A program made the position numbers and the translations under genes. 64,000 bases of DNA from Plantibacter elymi (nom. nud.) (GTDB lineage Bacteria > Actinomycetota > Actinomycetes > Actinomycetales > Microbacteriaceae), in the NCBI RefSeq assembly GCF_900177795.1, contig NZ_FXWJ01000002.1:1-64000 (forward strand), written 5' to 3'. The notes beneath the pieces are model-generated. The model was not told the DNA's origin. It saw nothing but the letters and a program-made list of their open reading frames with translations, and ran no database searches. Below are positions 42,943 to 51,663 of this stretch, one piece after another; positions within the stretch are counted from its first letter, which is position 1; every line of letters starts with the position of its first letter.

Positions 42943-43317
42943 ATGCCACTTTCAGAGCAGGAGCAACGGCTCCTCGATGAGATGGAACGCCACCTCTACC
43001 GCAGCGATGCCGATTTCGTCTCCAAGGTCAGCGCTGGCGCGGGCAAACCGAGTTACCGCGGAATCGCGCTCGGCTCCCTCATCGCGGTGGTCGGGGCGAT
43101 CGGCCTCGTGCTCGGAGTCGTGATCCAGCAGCCCATCGTCGGTCTGCTCGGGTTCGCGATCATGCTCACGGGCGTGCTCGTGGCGACGAAACCGACCCGG
43201 GCTCCACTCGAACAGCCGCGTCCTCGTCAGGCGGCTCCCGCCGGCCAGAAGTCCTCGCGTCTGATGGACCGCTTCAACGATCGCTGGGACAAGCGCCAGT
43301 CGGGCGACGAGCAGTAG
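42943..43317 (+). CDS. DUF3040 domain-containing membrane protein
   Basis: This 124-residue protein starts MPLSEQEQRLLDEMERHLYR, the hallmark of DUF3040, followed by two membrane helices (ALGSLIAVVGAIGLVLGVVI, IVGLLGFAIMLTGVLVATK) and a basic tail (MDRFNDRWDKRQ). The family is actinobacterial, usually encoded just upstream of mraZ (Rv2169c in mycobacteria), and its function is unknown. GAGGGG lies 6-7 bases before the ATG. A strong terminator follows the gene. Confidence 0.92.
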   Translation: MPLSEQEQRLLDEMERHLYRSDADFVSKVSAGAGKPSYRGIALGSLIAVVGAIGLVLGVVIQQPIVGLLGFAIMLTGVLVATKPTRAPLEQPRPRQAAPAGQKSSRLMDRFNDRWDKRQSGDEQ

Positions 43318-43399
43318 CGAGACCCGGCCTCCAGGTCGCTCCGCGGCCGGCCACCTGACTCCACTTCCCTCCCTCGCGGCGCCGCCGCACCACGACTCC

Positions 43400-43431
43400 A
43401 AACGGGGCCGATCTTCGGATCGGCCCCGTTT
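43400..43431 (+). terminator. Terminator of the DUF3040 gene
   Basis: A perfect 13-bp stem, AAACGGGGCCGAT with ATCGGCCCCGTTT, and the 6-base loop CTTCGG are followed by TCGTCGTTTC. It isolates the gene from the division cluster. Confidence 0.85.
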
Positions 43432-43473
43432 CGTCGTTTCGGGCCCTCCCTGACCGTCCCGGGTGCGTCAATA

Positions 43474-43493
43474 TCCCTCCATTTCCCTCCACC
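43474..43493 (-). promoter_or_regulatory. Two inverted MraZ-type boxes
   Basis: On the minus strand two 10-bp units read GGTGGAGGGA and AATGGAGGGA, the same TGGAG core as the boxes at 43531-43590 but in the opposite direction. They lie just upstream of the intrinsic terminator at 43491-43523. Confidence 0.55.
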
Positions 43494-43523
43494 CCGCAGA
43501 GTCCTGACTTTGCGGGGTTTTTT
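43491..43523 (+). terminator. Intrinsic terminator with T tract upstream of mraZ
   Basis: ACCCCGCA pairs with TGCGGGGT (8 bp, loop 12), and the stem runs into six T residues, the only classic rho-independent terminator with a T tract noticed in the window. It lies between the two groups of MraZ-type boxes. It may block read-through into mraZ or act on a leader transcript that begins upstream of it. Confidence 0.75.
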
Positions 43524-43530
43524 CATGGGC

Positions 43531-43590
43531 AAGTGGTCCAATATGGAGGAATGTGCTGCAATGGTGGTGCAAAGTGGAGTAAAGTGGAGC
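43531..43590 (+). promoter_or_regulatory. Row of helically phased MraZ boxes
   Basis: Six successive 10-bp units follow one another: AAGTGGTCCA, ATATGGAGGA, ATGTGCTGCA, ATGGTGGTGC, AAAGTGGAGT and AAAGTGGAGC. Five carry TGG at nearly the same phase, and the last two match best. MraZ rings are known to bind direct repeats with a TGGG or AAAGTGG core at ~10-bp spacing upstream of mraZ, so this is the likely autoregulatory operator. Position of the -10 box is uncertain. The remainder of 43318-43631 is covered by the terminators described. Confidence 0.75.
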
Positions 43591-43631
43591 CCAACCAAGA
43601 TGTTGGCCAGAACGATTGGGGGCGGGGGCGT

Positions 43632-44063
43632 ATGTTCCTCGGTAGTCACGCCCCCAAACTCGACGAAAAAGGCCGCATCATCCTGCCGGCGAAGTTCCGC
43701 GATGAGCTCTCCGGCGGGGTCGTCATGACTCGAGGCCAGGAGCACTGCATCTACGTCTTCAGTACGCGGGAGTTCGAGGCGCTCCACGAGAAGATCCGCC
43801 AGGCTCCGGTCACCAGCAAGCAGGCTCGCGACTACCTGCGCGTGTTCCTCTCCGGAGCGAGCGCCGAGACCCCCGACAAGCAGCACCGCGTGACCATTCC
43901 GTCCAACCTCCGCCAGTACGCCGGGCTCAGCCGCGACCTCGTGGTCATCGGCGCCGGCAGCCGCGCGGAGATCTGGGACGCCGAGGCATGGGAGTCCTAC
44001 CTCGCCGAACAGGAGAGCGTCTTCTCCGAGACCGCCGAGGAGGTGATCCCCGGACTCTTCTAG
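43632..44063 (+). CDS. mraZ: Transcriptional regulator MraZ
   Basis: This 143-residue protein has two AbrB-like MraZ repeats: [20 protein letters not shown] with KFRDEL, and [18 protein letters not shown]. MraZ forms ring-shaped oligomers that repress the dcw operon by binding repeated TGG boxes. ATG at 43632 gives the family N-terminus and follows a GGGGG-rich ribosome site (GGGGGCGGGGGCGT). An upstream in-frame ATG would translate the operator and is rejected. It opens the division and cell-wall cluster. Confidence 0.97.
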   Translation: MFLGSHAPKLDEKGRIILPAKFRDELSGGVVMTRGQEHCIYVFSTREFEALHEKIRQAPVTSKQARDYLRVFLSGASAETPDKQHRVTIPSNLRQYAGLSRDLVVIGAGSRAEIWDAEAWESYLAEQESVFSETAEEVIPGLF

Positions 44064-44065
44064 TG

Positions 44066-44184
44066 CCCTGCCCCCTGACTCCCAGCCGTCCCGCCCTGAC
44101 ACACTTCCCCGGTGCCAGGTCGGAGCCCGCCCTGACACACTTCCCCGGTGCCAGGTCGGAACGGATGGGGATCAGGGGTCAGGG
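44066..44184 (+). repeat. Tandem 35-bp repeats within a long inverted repeat between mraZ and rsmH
   Basis: Two perfect 35-bp copies lie at 44090-44124 and 44126-44160. Each can form a hairpin (CCTGACAC with GTGCCAGG, one mismatch). They are enclosed by arms CCCTGCCCCCTGA (44066-44078) and TCAGGGGTCAGGG (44172-44184) that pair with one mismatch. The whole structure lies in the 139-base mraZ-rsmH gap of the operon mRNA and ends 18 bases before the rsmH start. Confidence 0.8.
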
Positions 44185-44202
44185 ACCGTCCGGAATACGC
44201 AT

Positions 44203-45156
44203 ATGGCCATCAACGACATCCACACCCCGGTCCTGCTCGAGCGATGCATCGAGTTGCTCGCCCCCGCCGTGTCCCACGAGGGCGCGGTCCTCATCGACGC
44301 CACGCTCGGCATGGCGGGCCACGCCGAAGCCATGCTCGAGCGGTTCCCGCAATTGACCCTCATTGGGCTCGACCGCGACCTCGACGCGCTGGACATCGCT
44401 CAGGAGCGGCTCGCGCGCTTCGGGTCGCGAGCCCGGTTCGTCAAAGCCGTCTACGACGACATCGACGAGGCGGCCGAGGAGCTCGGTTTCCCGCAGGTGG
44501 ACGGGATCCTGTTCGACCTCGGCGTCTCCTCGCTGCAACTCGATCGGACCGAACGCGGATTCTCGTACTCGCAGGACGCCCCCCTCGACATGCGGATGGA
44601 CGCGTCGAGTGAGTTGACCGCCGAGACGATCCTCGCCACCTACGACGAGGTCGCCCTTCGGAAGATCTTCTGGGAGTACGGCGACGAGAAGCTGGCGCAG
44701 CGCTACGCACGCCGCATCGTCGAGGAACGCCAGCAGCGACCCCTGACGAGTTCCGGTCAGCTCGTCGAGCTCATCGATCGGGCCACTCCGGCGGCCGCAC
44801 GTCGCACCGGACACCCGGCCAAGCGGGTCTTCCAGGCGCTGCGCATCGAGGTCAACGCGGAGCTCTCGGTCCTCGAGGCCGCCGTGCCCCGCGCGCTCGA
44901 CCTGCTGCGGGTCGGAGGTCGGATCGTGTTCCTGGCCTACCAGTCGCTCGAGGACCGGATCGTCAAGCGCGAGCTCCAGGCGCGGGCGAAGTCGACCACA
45001 CCGGCGGGGCTGCCCGTCGAACTCCCGGAGCACAGCGCGGAGCTGAAGCTCCTCGTCAAGGGTGCCGAACTCGCCACCGAGGCCGAGATCGACGAGAACC
45101 CCAGAGCGAAACCCGTGCGACTCCGCGCGGCTGAACGGCTGAGGAGGCCAGCATGA
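44203..45156 (+). CDS. rsmH: 16S rRNA (cytosine(1402)-N(4))-methyltransferase
   Basis: This SAM-dependent enzyme methylates C1402 of 16S rRNA in the ribosomal P site. The 317-residue protein has [15 protein letters not shown], the SAM-binding [41 protein letters not shown] and the C-terminal [19 protein letters not shown]. The ATG at 44203 has only a weak GGA ~10 bases upstream, and the operon gap holds tandem hairpins. Its last 4 bases overlap the next gene (ATGA). Confidence 0.97.
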   Translation: MAINDIHTPVLLERCIELLAPAVSHEGAVLIDATLGMAGHAEAMLERFPQLTLIGLDRDLDALDIAQERLARFGSRARFVKAVYDDIDEAAEELGFPQVDGILFDLGVSSLQLDRTERGFSYSQDAPLDMRMDASSELTAETILATYDEVALRKIFWEYGDEKLAQRYARRIVEERQQRPLTSSGQLVELIDRATPAAARRTGHPAKRVFQALRIEVNAELSVLEAAVPRALDLLRVGGRIVFLAYQSLEDRIVKRELQARAKSTTPAGLPVELPEHSAELKLLVKGAELATEAEIDENPRAKPVRLRAAERLRRPA

Positions 45157-45746
45157 GCGGAGCGACCGCAGCACTCGATCTCGCGCCCGAACGGCTCGGA
45201 CGCGCCCGGCCGCAGCCGACCCGGACGGCGCCAGAACGGCAGCACATCCGTGCGGTCACGACCGGGGTGCGCTCGAAGCTCCGACCGCGGCCGATGTACG
45301 CGGTCATCGTCGTCGGTGCGGTCGTCGCCATCGTCGCCGGCCAGTTGCTCCTCAGCGTCGGGCTGAGCCAGGGTGCGTACCAGATCCAGCAGCTCGAGGG
45401 GAAGCAGGTCGAACTCGGCCGCACCTCGGCCGCGTTGGCCGAGGACCTCGACCGCCTGGCCTCGCCGCAGTACCTCGCGGTGAACGCGCAGGCGCTCGGC
45501 ATGGTCGGCAACTCGCTGCCGACCTACCTCCGACTCTCCGACGGCGCCGTGCTGGGCACGCCCACGCCGGCGTCGGCGACCACGAGCCCGATCTTCAACG
45601 CCGCGCTCGTGCCGAACGCACAGGCCGCGGCGCTTCCGTTGGTGGGCGGGAAGAACGCGGCCGCTGCCGACGGCGCGTCGAGCCAGGAAGCGGTCACGCC
45701 GCCCGTACCGTTGCAGGACGGGCTGCCGTCGCCGACCACACGATGA
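45153..45746 (+). CDS. ftsL: FtsL-like septum formation membrane protein
   Basis: This 197-residue bitopic protein has a basic cytoplasmic N-terminus, one membrane helix ([20 protein letters not shown]), then a short coiled-coil segment ([35 protein letters not shown]) and an Ala/Thr/Pro-rich extracellular tail. Sequence identity with E. coli FtsL is not visible. The call rests on topology, coiled coil and position between rsmH and ftsI, as in other actinobacteria. It should join FtsQ and FtsB-like partners to activate FtsWI. It is translationally coupled to rsmH. Confidence 0.75.
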   Translation: MSGATAALDLAPERLGRARPQPTRTAPERQHIRAVTTGVRSKLRPRPMYAVIVVGAVVAIVAGQLLLSVGLSQGAYQIQQLEGKQVELGRTSAALAEDLDRLASPQYLAVNAQALGMVGNSLPTYLRLSDGAVLGTPTPASATTSPIFNAALVPNAQAAALPLVGGKNAAAADGASSQEAVTPPVPLQDGLPSPTTR

Positions 45747-45819
45747 CCGGAGGGCTCGCGGTGGAGGACGGCTCGCTCCTCGAAGGTGCGACGTCAGGAG
45801 AGGACGCGGTACGCGGATC

Positions 45820-47592
45820 ATGGTGAGACACACGAAGACCACGCGCCGCCGCCTCGCGTTCACCATCGTCGCGGTCTCCATCGTCATGACCCTCTTCGTG
45901 CTCCGTCTGGTCGACATCCAGGTGGTCCGCGCGAGTGCCTTGAGCGCCGAATCCCTCGAGAAGACCGAGACCGGTGACACGATCCTGGCCACTCGGGGCA
46001 GCATCCTCGCTTCAGACGGTTCGGTGCTCGCGGAAGCGGTCATGCGATACACGGTGCAGGTCTCGCCGAAGGATGCAGGTCCGTTCGAACGCGATGTCGA
46101 CGGAACCGAGCAGACCATCACGCTCGAGCAGGCGACCAATGAGATCGGCGCGATCGTCGGCAAGCCCGGGCCTGAGGTGCTCGCGCTCATCACGGACGCC
46201 CTCGCCGCGGACAAGGACTCGCTCTACGCGCTCATCGCTAAGAACCTGAACCTCGACCAGCTCCGAGCCCTCAAGGCGCTGGAGATCCCGTGGACGACCT
46301 TCAGCGAGGTCCCGTTCCGCGTGTATCCGAACGGTGCCGTCGCCGGCAACATCGTCGGATTCGTCGGCGAGGAGGGCGAGGCCCAGGCGGGCGTCGAGCT
46401 CATGGAGAACTCCTGCCTCGCCGGTGAGGACGGTCGCACGACGTACGAGAAGGGCAGCGGCGGCCTGCCGCTTCCCGGCACCACGGTGACCAAACCGGCC
46501 AAGGACGGCGGCGACGTCGTACTCACGCTCGACAAGGACATCCAGTGGTTCGCGCAGCAGTCCCTCGCCGCGCAGGCCGAAGCGGTCGGTGCGAGCTGGG
46601 GTGTCGTCACGGTGATGGAGGTCAAGACCGGCAAACTCCTCGCCGTCGCCGAGTACCCGTCCGTCGACCCGGGCAACGTCAGCGCGACCCCGGCCGATGA
46701 CCGGGGTTCACGGGCCTTCGCCGCTCCGTTCGAACCCGGATCGACGTACAAGTCGCTGACCGCCGCGGCACTTATCGACCAGGGCGTCGCCAACCCCAAC
46801 TCGCAGGTGGTCGCTCCGTTCCGGTACAAGCCGTCGAACGGCGCGGACATCAACGACAGCGAGTTCCACGAGGACATGAACCTCACGCTGGCCGGTGTCA
46901 TGGTGCAGTCGTCCAACACCGGGATCTCGCAGTTCGGCGAGAAGATGAGCGCCGACACCCGCTACGCCTACTTCCAGAAGTTCGGTCAACTGCAGAAGAC
47001 CGAGGTCAACTTCCCGAGCGAGTCCGGGGGCCTCATGGCGGATGCTGCGGACTGGGACAACCAGACCGACTATGCGACCATGTTCGGCCAGGGGTTCTCG
47101 ACGACCGCCATCCAGGGTGCCAGCCTGTACCAGACGATCGCGAACGGCGGAGTCCGGATGCCCGTCCAGTTGGTCGAGGGTTGCCGGAACGCCGACGGCA
47201 CCGTGACCGACGTGCCCGATGCGACCGGTACCCAGGTCGTCTCCGCCGATGCCGCGAAGCAGGTCAGCGACATGCTCGAGATGGTCGACCAGGAGAGCTG
47301 GGTCGCGAAGAACGTCGACGTGCCCGGCTACCGCGTCGCGATGAAGACCGGCACGGCCCAGCAGCCCGACGGCGACGGCGGCTACAGCTCGAGCTACCTT
47401 GTCTCGATGGCCGGTTTCGCTCCCGCAGAGGCCCCACAGTTTGTCGTTTCGGTGAACCTGGCCGACCCGGTTAAGATGAATTCATCGGCTGCAGTCGCTC
47501 CCATCTTCCGGGATGTGACCACCCAGGTGCTGAAGAGCAGGGGAGTGCAGCCGTCCACGGAGCCGGCACCGAATCTGCCGCTCAGTTTTTGA
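45820..47592 (+). CDS. ftsI: Peptidoglycan D,D-transpeptidase FtsI (class B PBP)
   Basis: FtsI cross-links septal peptidoglycan. The 590-residue class B penicillin-binding protein has a membrane anchor at ~12-30 (LAFTIVAVSIVMTLFVLRLV), a dimerisation domain, and a transpeptidase domain with the SxxK motif STYK at 308-311, SSN in VQSSNTGIS, and KTGTAQ. No C-terminal PASTA domain is present. The ribosome site is weak (AGGAG ~18 bases upstream). The stop overlaps a TTG that is in frame with murE. Confidence 0.96.
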   Translation: MVRHTKTTRRRLAFTIVAVSIVMTLFVLRLVDIQVVRASALSAESLEKTETGDTILATRGSILASDGSVLAEAVMRYTVQVSPKDAGPFERDVDGTEQTITLEQATNEIGAIVGKPGPEVLALITDALAADKDSLYALIAKNLNLDQLRALKALEIPWTTFSEVPFRVYPNGAVAGNIVGFVGEEGEAQAGVELMENSCLAGEDGRTTYEKGSGGLPLPGTTVTKPAKDGGDVVLTLDKDIQWFAQQSLAAQAEAVGASWGVVTVMEVKTGKLLAVAEYPSVDPGNVSATPADDRGSRAFAAPFEPGSTYKSLTAAALIDQGVANPNSQVVAPFRYKPSNGADINDSEFHEDMNLTLAGVMVQSSNTGISQFGEKMSADTRYAYFQKFGQLQKTEVNFPSESGGLMADAADWDNQTDYATMFGQGFSTTAIQGASLYQTIANGGVRMPVQLVEGCRNADGTVTDVPDATGTQVVSADAAKQVSDMLEMVDQESWVAKNVDVPGYRVAMKTGTAQQPDGDGGYSSSYLVSMAGFAPAEAPQFVVSVNLADPVKMNSSAAVAPIFRDVTTQVLKSRGVQPSTEPAPNLPLSF

Positions 47593-47600
47593 ACGACCTC

Positions 47601-49163
47601 ATGAAGGATGGGCTCAGCGTGAACAATCAGGGCCCGATCAGCCTCAGGCCGGAACATCCGCAGCAGCGGGCGCTCTCGCAGCTGGTGACCGAATTCGACC
47701 TCGACCTCCACGGCTCTGCCGACGGCGTCGAGATCAGTGGTGTCAGTCTCAGCTCCGGTGCCGTCGAGCCCGGTGACCTCTACATCGGCATGCCGGGTGT
47801 CCGTGCCCACGGCGCCGCATACGCCGAGCAGGCGAAGGAACGCGGCGCGGTCGCCGTGCTGACCGACGACGCAGGACGAGACCTGGCCGCAGCGGCCGGC
47901 CTGCCGATCATCGTCGTGCCGGAGCCGCGTGCCGCCCTCGGCCACCTCGCCGCCTGGGTCTACCGCACCGCCGAGGAGCCGCCGACGCTGTTCGGCGTGA
48001 CCGGCACCAACGGCAAGACGAGCGTGGTCTACCTCCTGAGCGGCATGCTCGCGCAACTCGGGATCGTCTCCGGGCTGAGCTCGACCGCGGAGCGGCGCAT
48101 CGGCGACCTCGCGGTCACGAGCTCCCTCACCACGCCGGAGGCCAGCGAGCTGCACGCCCTGCTCGCGCGCATGCGCGAGTCCGAGGTGCGCGCGGTCGCC
48201 ATCGAGGTCTCCGCCCAGGCACTGACCAGGCACCGCGTCGACGGCATCGTCTTCGACGTCGTCGGCTTCACCAACCTCAGTCACGACCACTTCGACGACT
48301 ACGGCGACTTCGACGAGTACTTCGCGGCCAAGCGGGAGCTGTTCGAACCCGATCGCGCCCGACGAGGCGTCGTCACGATCGACTCCGAGTGGGGCGGCCG
48401 GCTCGTCGAGCAGAGCCGGATCCCGGTGACGACCCTGACGACCCGCCCGGAGGTCGACGCCGACTGGCGCATGACGATCCTCGAGGAGACCGCCGGTTCC
48501 ACGACGTTCCGACTCGACGGCCCCGGCGACCGCGAGCTCGTGACGAGCGTGCCGCTGCTCGGCTGGTTCATGGCGGCGAACGCCGCGCTCGCGATCGTGA
48601 TGCTCGTCGAGTCCGGTGTGGAGTTCGACATGATCGCCCAGGCCCTCGAGCGGGACGGTGGGATCGACGCGTACATTCCCGGGCGTGCCGAGCGGATCAG
48701 TGGCGACCGTGGCCCGGTCGTGTACATCGACTACGGGCACAGCCCCGACGCGTTCCTCAACACCCTCGCAGCCATCCGGGCCGTCACGCCGGGCCGCGTG
48801 ATCATGGTGTTCGGTGCCGACGGAGACCGCGACACGACGAAGCGTCGCGACATGGGTGCGATCGCCGCCCGGGGTGCCGACGTCGTGGTGGTCACCGACT
48901 TCCATCCCCGGAGCGAGGACCCTGCGTCGATCCGGCGCGTGCTCCTCGAGGCCGCCCGCGAAGCAGCGCCGGACGGCGAATTGCACGAGGTCGCCGATCC
49001 GGCGACCGCGTTCCGCACGGCGCTCGCGCTGGCCGGCCAGGGTGACACCATCCTCTATGCAGGACCGGGGCACGAGGACTACCACGAGGTCGCCGGTGTG
49101 AAGCTCCCGTACTCGGCGCGCGACGACTCGCGCGACGCGCTGCGTGAGGCAGGGTGGCTCTGA
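47601..49163 (+). CDS. murE: UDP-N-acetylmuramyl-tripeptide synthetase MurE, atypical amino acid motif
   Basis: MurE adds the third residue to UDP-MurNAc-L-Ala-D-Glu. The protein has ~520 residues, an N-terminal UDP-binding domain, the ATP loop [15 protein letters not shown], the TPEASELHALLARM region and the C-terminal domain. The residue-3 specificity motif, DNPR in meso-DAP enzymes, reads FHPR here (434-437, in VVTDFHPRSEDP). The change suggests an amino acid other than DAP, which would fit the B-type peptidoglycan of Microbacteriaceae. Start is uncertain: ATG 47601 is given, but GTG 47619 after AAGGATGGG is also possible, as is TTG 47589. It overlaps murF by 1 base. Confidence 0.93.
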   Translation: MKDGLSVNNQGPISLRPEHPQQRALSQLVTEFDLDLHGSADGVEISGVSLSSGAVEPGDLYIGMPGVRAHGAAYAEQAKERGAVAVLTDDAGRDLAAAAGLPIIVVPEPRAALGHLAAWVYRTAEEPPTLFGVTGTNGKTSVVYLLSGMLAQLGIVSGLSSTAERRIGDLAVTSSLTTPEASELHALLARMRESEVRAVAIEVSAQALTRHRVDGIVFDVVGFTNLSHDHFDDYGDFDEYFAAKRELFEPDRARRGVVTIDSEWGGRLVEQSRIPVTTLTTRPEVDADWRMTILEETAGSTTFRLDGPGDRELVTSVPLLGWFMAANAALAIVMLVESGVEFDMIAQALERDGGIDAYIPGRAERISGDRGPVVYIDYGHSPDAFLNTLAAIRAVTPGRVIMVFGADGDRDTTKRRDMGAIAARGADVVVVTDFHPRSEDPASIRRVLLEAAREAAPDGELHEVADPATAFRTALALAGQGDTILYAGPGHEDYHEVAGVKLPYSARDDSRDALREAGWL

Positions 49164-50569
49164 TGATCGACCTGACCCTCACCGAGATCGCTGCGGCGAC
49201 CGATGGCCGATTGATCCCCGGTCCGGCGGACCCCGGTCTCGTCGTGTCCGGCGTCGCCGACACCGACTCCCGACTCATCACGCCCGGCGACATCTTCGTC
49301 GCGAAGCCCGGTGAGGAGACCGACGGACATCTGTTCGCCGATGCGGCGGTCGCGAACGGCGCCGCCCTGCTGATCGTCGAGCGGGAACTGGCCGTCGCCG
49401 TGCCGCAGATCGTCGTCGACGACTCGGTGACCGCGCTCGGCGCCCTCGCCACCGAGGTCATCACGAGGGTGCGTGCGCTCGGACGACTCCGGATCGTGGG
49501 CATCACCGGCTCCAACGGCAAGACCACGACCAAGAACCTCCTCGCCGCGGTCCTCGAGCGCGTCGGGGAGACGGTCAGCCCGAAAGCCTCCTTCAACAAC
49601 GAGGTCGGAGCGCCGATCACCATGCTGCGCGTGACGAACGAGACGCGGTTCCTCGTCGCGGAGATGGGAGCCAGCGGCATCGGCGAGATCGCTCGACTCA
49701 TCCGGATGGCGAAGCCCGACATCGGCGTGGTCCTGAAGGTCGGACTCGCCCACGCGGGGGAGTTCGGCGGGATCGAAGCGACCGTCACGGCGAAGACCGA
49801 GATGGTGTCCGAGCTGCTCCCGGAGGACGTCGCCGTCCTCAACCTCGACGATCCACGGGTTGCCGGTATGGCCGATGCCACCCGGGCACGTGTGCTCTGG
49901 TTCGGTCTCGACGACCGCGCCGCCGTTCGAGCGACCGACATCGTCGCGACGGCGTCCGGAACCGCGTTCACCGTGCACCTGCCCGACGGTTCCTCTGCGC
50001 CCGTCCGGTTCAAGGTGCTCGGCGAGCACCACGTCATGAATGCCCTCGCCGCGGCCGCAGCCGCCCACGAGCTCGGTGTGAAGATCGACCTCATCGTCGA
50101 CGCCCTGGAGAGCGTGAGCCGGGCGGAGCGCTGGCGGATGGAGCCCCTCGGCGGACGCGACGACGTGTCCATCATCAACGACGCCTACAACGCGAGCCCC
50201 GATTCGATGTCGGCCGCCATCCGGACCCTCGCCCAGATCGGTGCTGAACGCGGCCGGACCATCGCGGTCCTCGGCGCGATGAGCGAACTGGGCGACTGGG
50301 CGGGTGAGGAACACGACCGGATCGGTCTCCAGGTCGTCCGGCTCGGCATCGGCCGCCTCGTCGTGGTCGGCCCCGAAGCCCGTCGTATGCACATCACGGC
50401 GATCAACGAGGGGTCGTGGGATGGCGAGTCGGTGTACTTCGCGACCGCGGACGAGGCGTTCGCGTACTTGAGCGCGGAGATCGCCCCGGGCGACACCGTG
50501 CTCGTGAAATCGTCCAACGCGGCCGGACTCCGGTTGCTGGGCGATCGACTGGGGGAGTTGTACGCATGA
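49163..50569 (+). CDS. murF: UDP-N-acetylmuramoyl-tripeptide-D-alanyl-D-alanine ligase
   Basis: MurF adds D-Ala-D-Ala to complete the UDP-MurNAc-pentapeptide. The 468-residue Mur ligase has [20 protein letters not shown], the ATP loop [14 protein letters not shown], the [11 protein letters not shown] segment, the catalytic-domain [19 protein letters not shown], and [15 protein letters not shown] at 49163 overlaps the murE stop (TGATG). The D-Ala-D-Ala ligase gene ddl is not in this cluster and must lie elsewhere. Confidence 0.96.
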   Translation: MIDLTLTEIAAATDGRLIPGPADPGLVVSGVADTDSRLITPGDIFVAKPGEETDGHLFADAAVANGAALLIVERELAVAVPQIVVDDSVTALGALATEVITRVRALGRLRIVGITGSNGKTTTKNLLAAVLERVGETVSPKASFNNEVGAPITMLRVTNETRFLVAEMGASGIGEIARLIRMAKPDIGVVLKVGLAHAGEFGGIEATVTAKTEMVSELLPEDVAVLNLDDPRVAGMADATRARVLWFGLDDRAAVRATDIVATASGTAFTVHLPDGSSAPVRFKVLGEHHVMNALAAAAAAHELGVKIDLIVDALESVSRAERWRMEPLGGRDDVSIINDAYNASPDSMSAAIRTLAQIGAERGRTIAVLGAMSELGDWAGEEHDRIGLQVVRLGIGRLVVVGPEARRMHITAINEGSWDGESVYFATADEAFAYLSAEIAPGDTVLVKSSNAAGLRLLGDRLGELYA

Positions 50570-51663
50570 GAGTCCTGTTGGCTGCGGGAGCGATCTCGCT
50601 GGCGTTCTCCCTCTTCCTGACCCCGCTCTTCATCAGAGCGTTCCGCAAGCTGGCCTGGGGCCAGTTCATCCGCGACGACGGCCCACAGAGTCACCACACG
50701 AAGCGCGGGACCGCGACGATGGGTGGCGTCATCATCATCGTCGGCACCCTCGTCGGCTTCTTCGCGAGCTATCTGATCTTCCAGGAGCAGGTCGGCGTCT
50801 CGGCGCTCCTGGTCCTGTTGATGATGGTCGGTCTCGGTATCGTCGGGTTCATCGACGACTTCCTGAAGGTGCGGAAGAAGCAGAGCCTCGGCCTCGGCGG
50901 GTGGGCGAAGGTCGCCGGACAGCTCATCGTCGCGACGGTGTTCGCCGTCCTCGCGATCAACTTCCCGAACACCGAGGGGTTCACCCCGGCGTCGACCAAC
51001 ATCTCGATCATCCGCGACATCCCGATCAACTTCATGGCGATCGGCATCCCGGTGATCGGCATCCTGCTGTACATCCTCTGGACCTCGGTGATCGTGGCCG
51101 CGACGTCGAACGGCGTGAACGTCACCGACGGGCTCGACGGGCTCGCCACCGGCGCCTCGATCCTCGCGATCGGCTCGTACATCATCATCGGGTTCTGGCA
51201 GTTCAACCAGTCGTGCTTCAGCTCCTCGCTCGCCTCCGACGTGGCCTACAAGTGTTACGACGTCAGGGATCCGCTCGACCTCGCCGTGGTCGCCGCGGCG
51301 ATCGTGGGTGCGCTCATCGGGTTCCTCTGGTGGAACACCTCGCCGGCGCAGATCTTCATGGGTGACAGCGGTTCGTTGGCGCTCGGTGGAGCGCTCGCGG
51401 CCCTGGCCATCCTCAGCAAGACCGAGCTCCTCCTGGTGCTCGTCGGTGGTCTCTTCGTCATCGAGGCCGGTTCGGTCATCGTGCAGCGCGCCTACTTCAA
51501 AGTGACCCACGGCAAGCGCATCTTCCTGATGAGCCCCATCCACCATCACTTCGAGCTCAAGGGTTGGGCCGAGGTGACCGTCGTCGTCCGCTTCTGGATC
51601 ATCGGTGGTCTGCTCGTTGCAGCGGGCGTGGGTTCCTTCTACCTCGAGTGGTTGAGCCGATGA
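50566..51663 (+). CDS. mraY: Phospho-N-acetylmuramoyl-pentapeptide-transferase
   Basis: MraY makes lipid I at the membrane. The 365-residue enzyme has ~10 membrane helices, the [18 protein letters not shown] motif near the N-terminus, [16 protein letters not shown] with the magnesium-binding aspartates, [12 protein letters not shown], and the HHHFELKGW motif near the C-terminus. ATG at 50566 overlaps the murF stop (ATGA), and the stop overlaps murD likewise. Confidence 0.97.
   Translation: MRVLLAAGAISLAFSLFLTPLFIRAFRKLAWGQFIRDDGPQSHHTKRGTATMGGVIIIVGTLVGFFASYLIFQEQVGVSALLVLLMMVGLGIVGFIDDFLKVRKKQSLGLGGWAKVAGQLIVATVFAVLAINFPNTEGFTPASTNISIIRDIPINFMAIGIPVIGILLYILWTSVIVAATSNGVNVTDGLDGLATGASILAIGSYIIIGFWQFNQSCFSSSLASDVAYKCYDVRDPLDLAVVAAAIVGALIGFLWWNTSPAQIFMGDSGSLALGGALAALAILSKTELLLVLVGGLFVIEAGSVIVQRAYFKVTHGKRIFLMSPIHHHFELKGWAEVTVVVRFWIIGGLLVAAGVGSFYLEWLSR

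Noticed and set aside
43533-43631. N-terminal extension of MraZ
   Set aside because: It would translate the row of phased TGG boxes. The family starts with MFLG, and a purine-rich ribosome site lies directly before 43632.
45786-45977. Small open frame overlapping the start of ftsI
   Set aside because: It is out of frame with ftsI and basic low-complexity; the clear membrane-anchored FtsI N-terminus begins at 45820.
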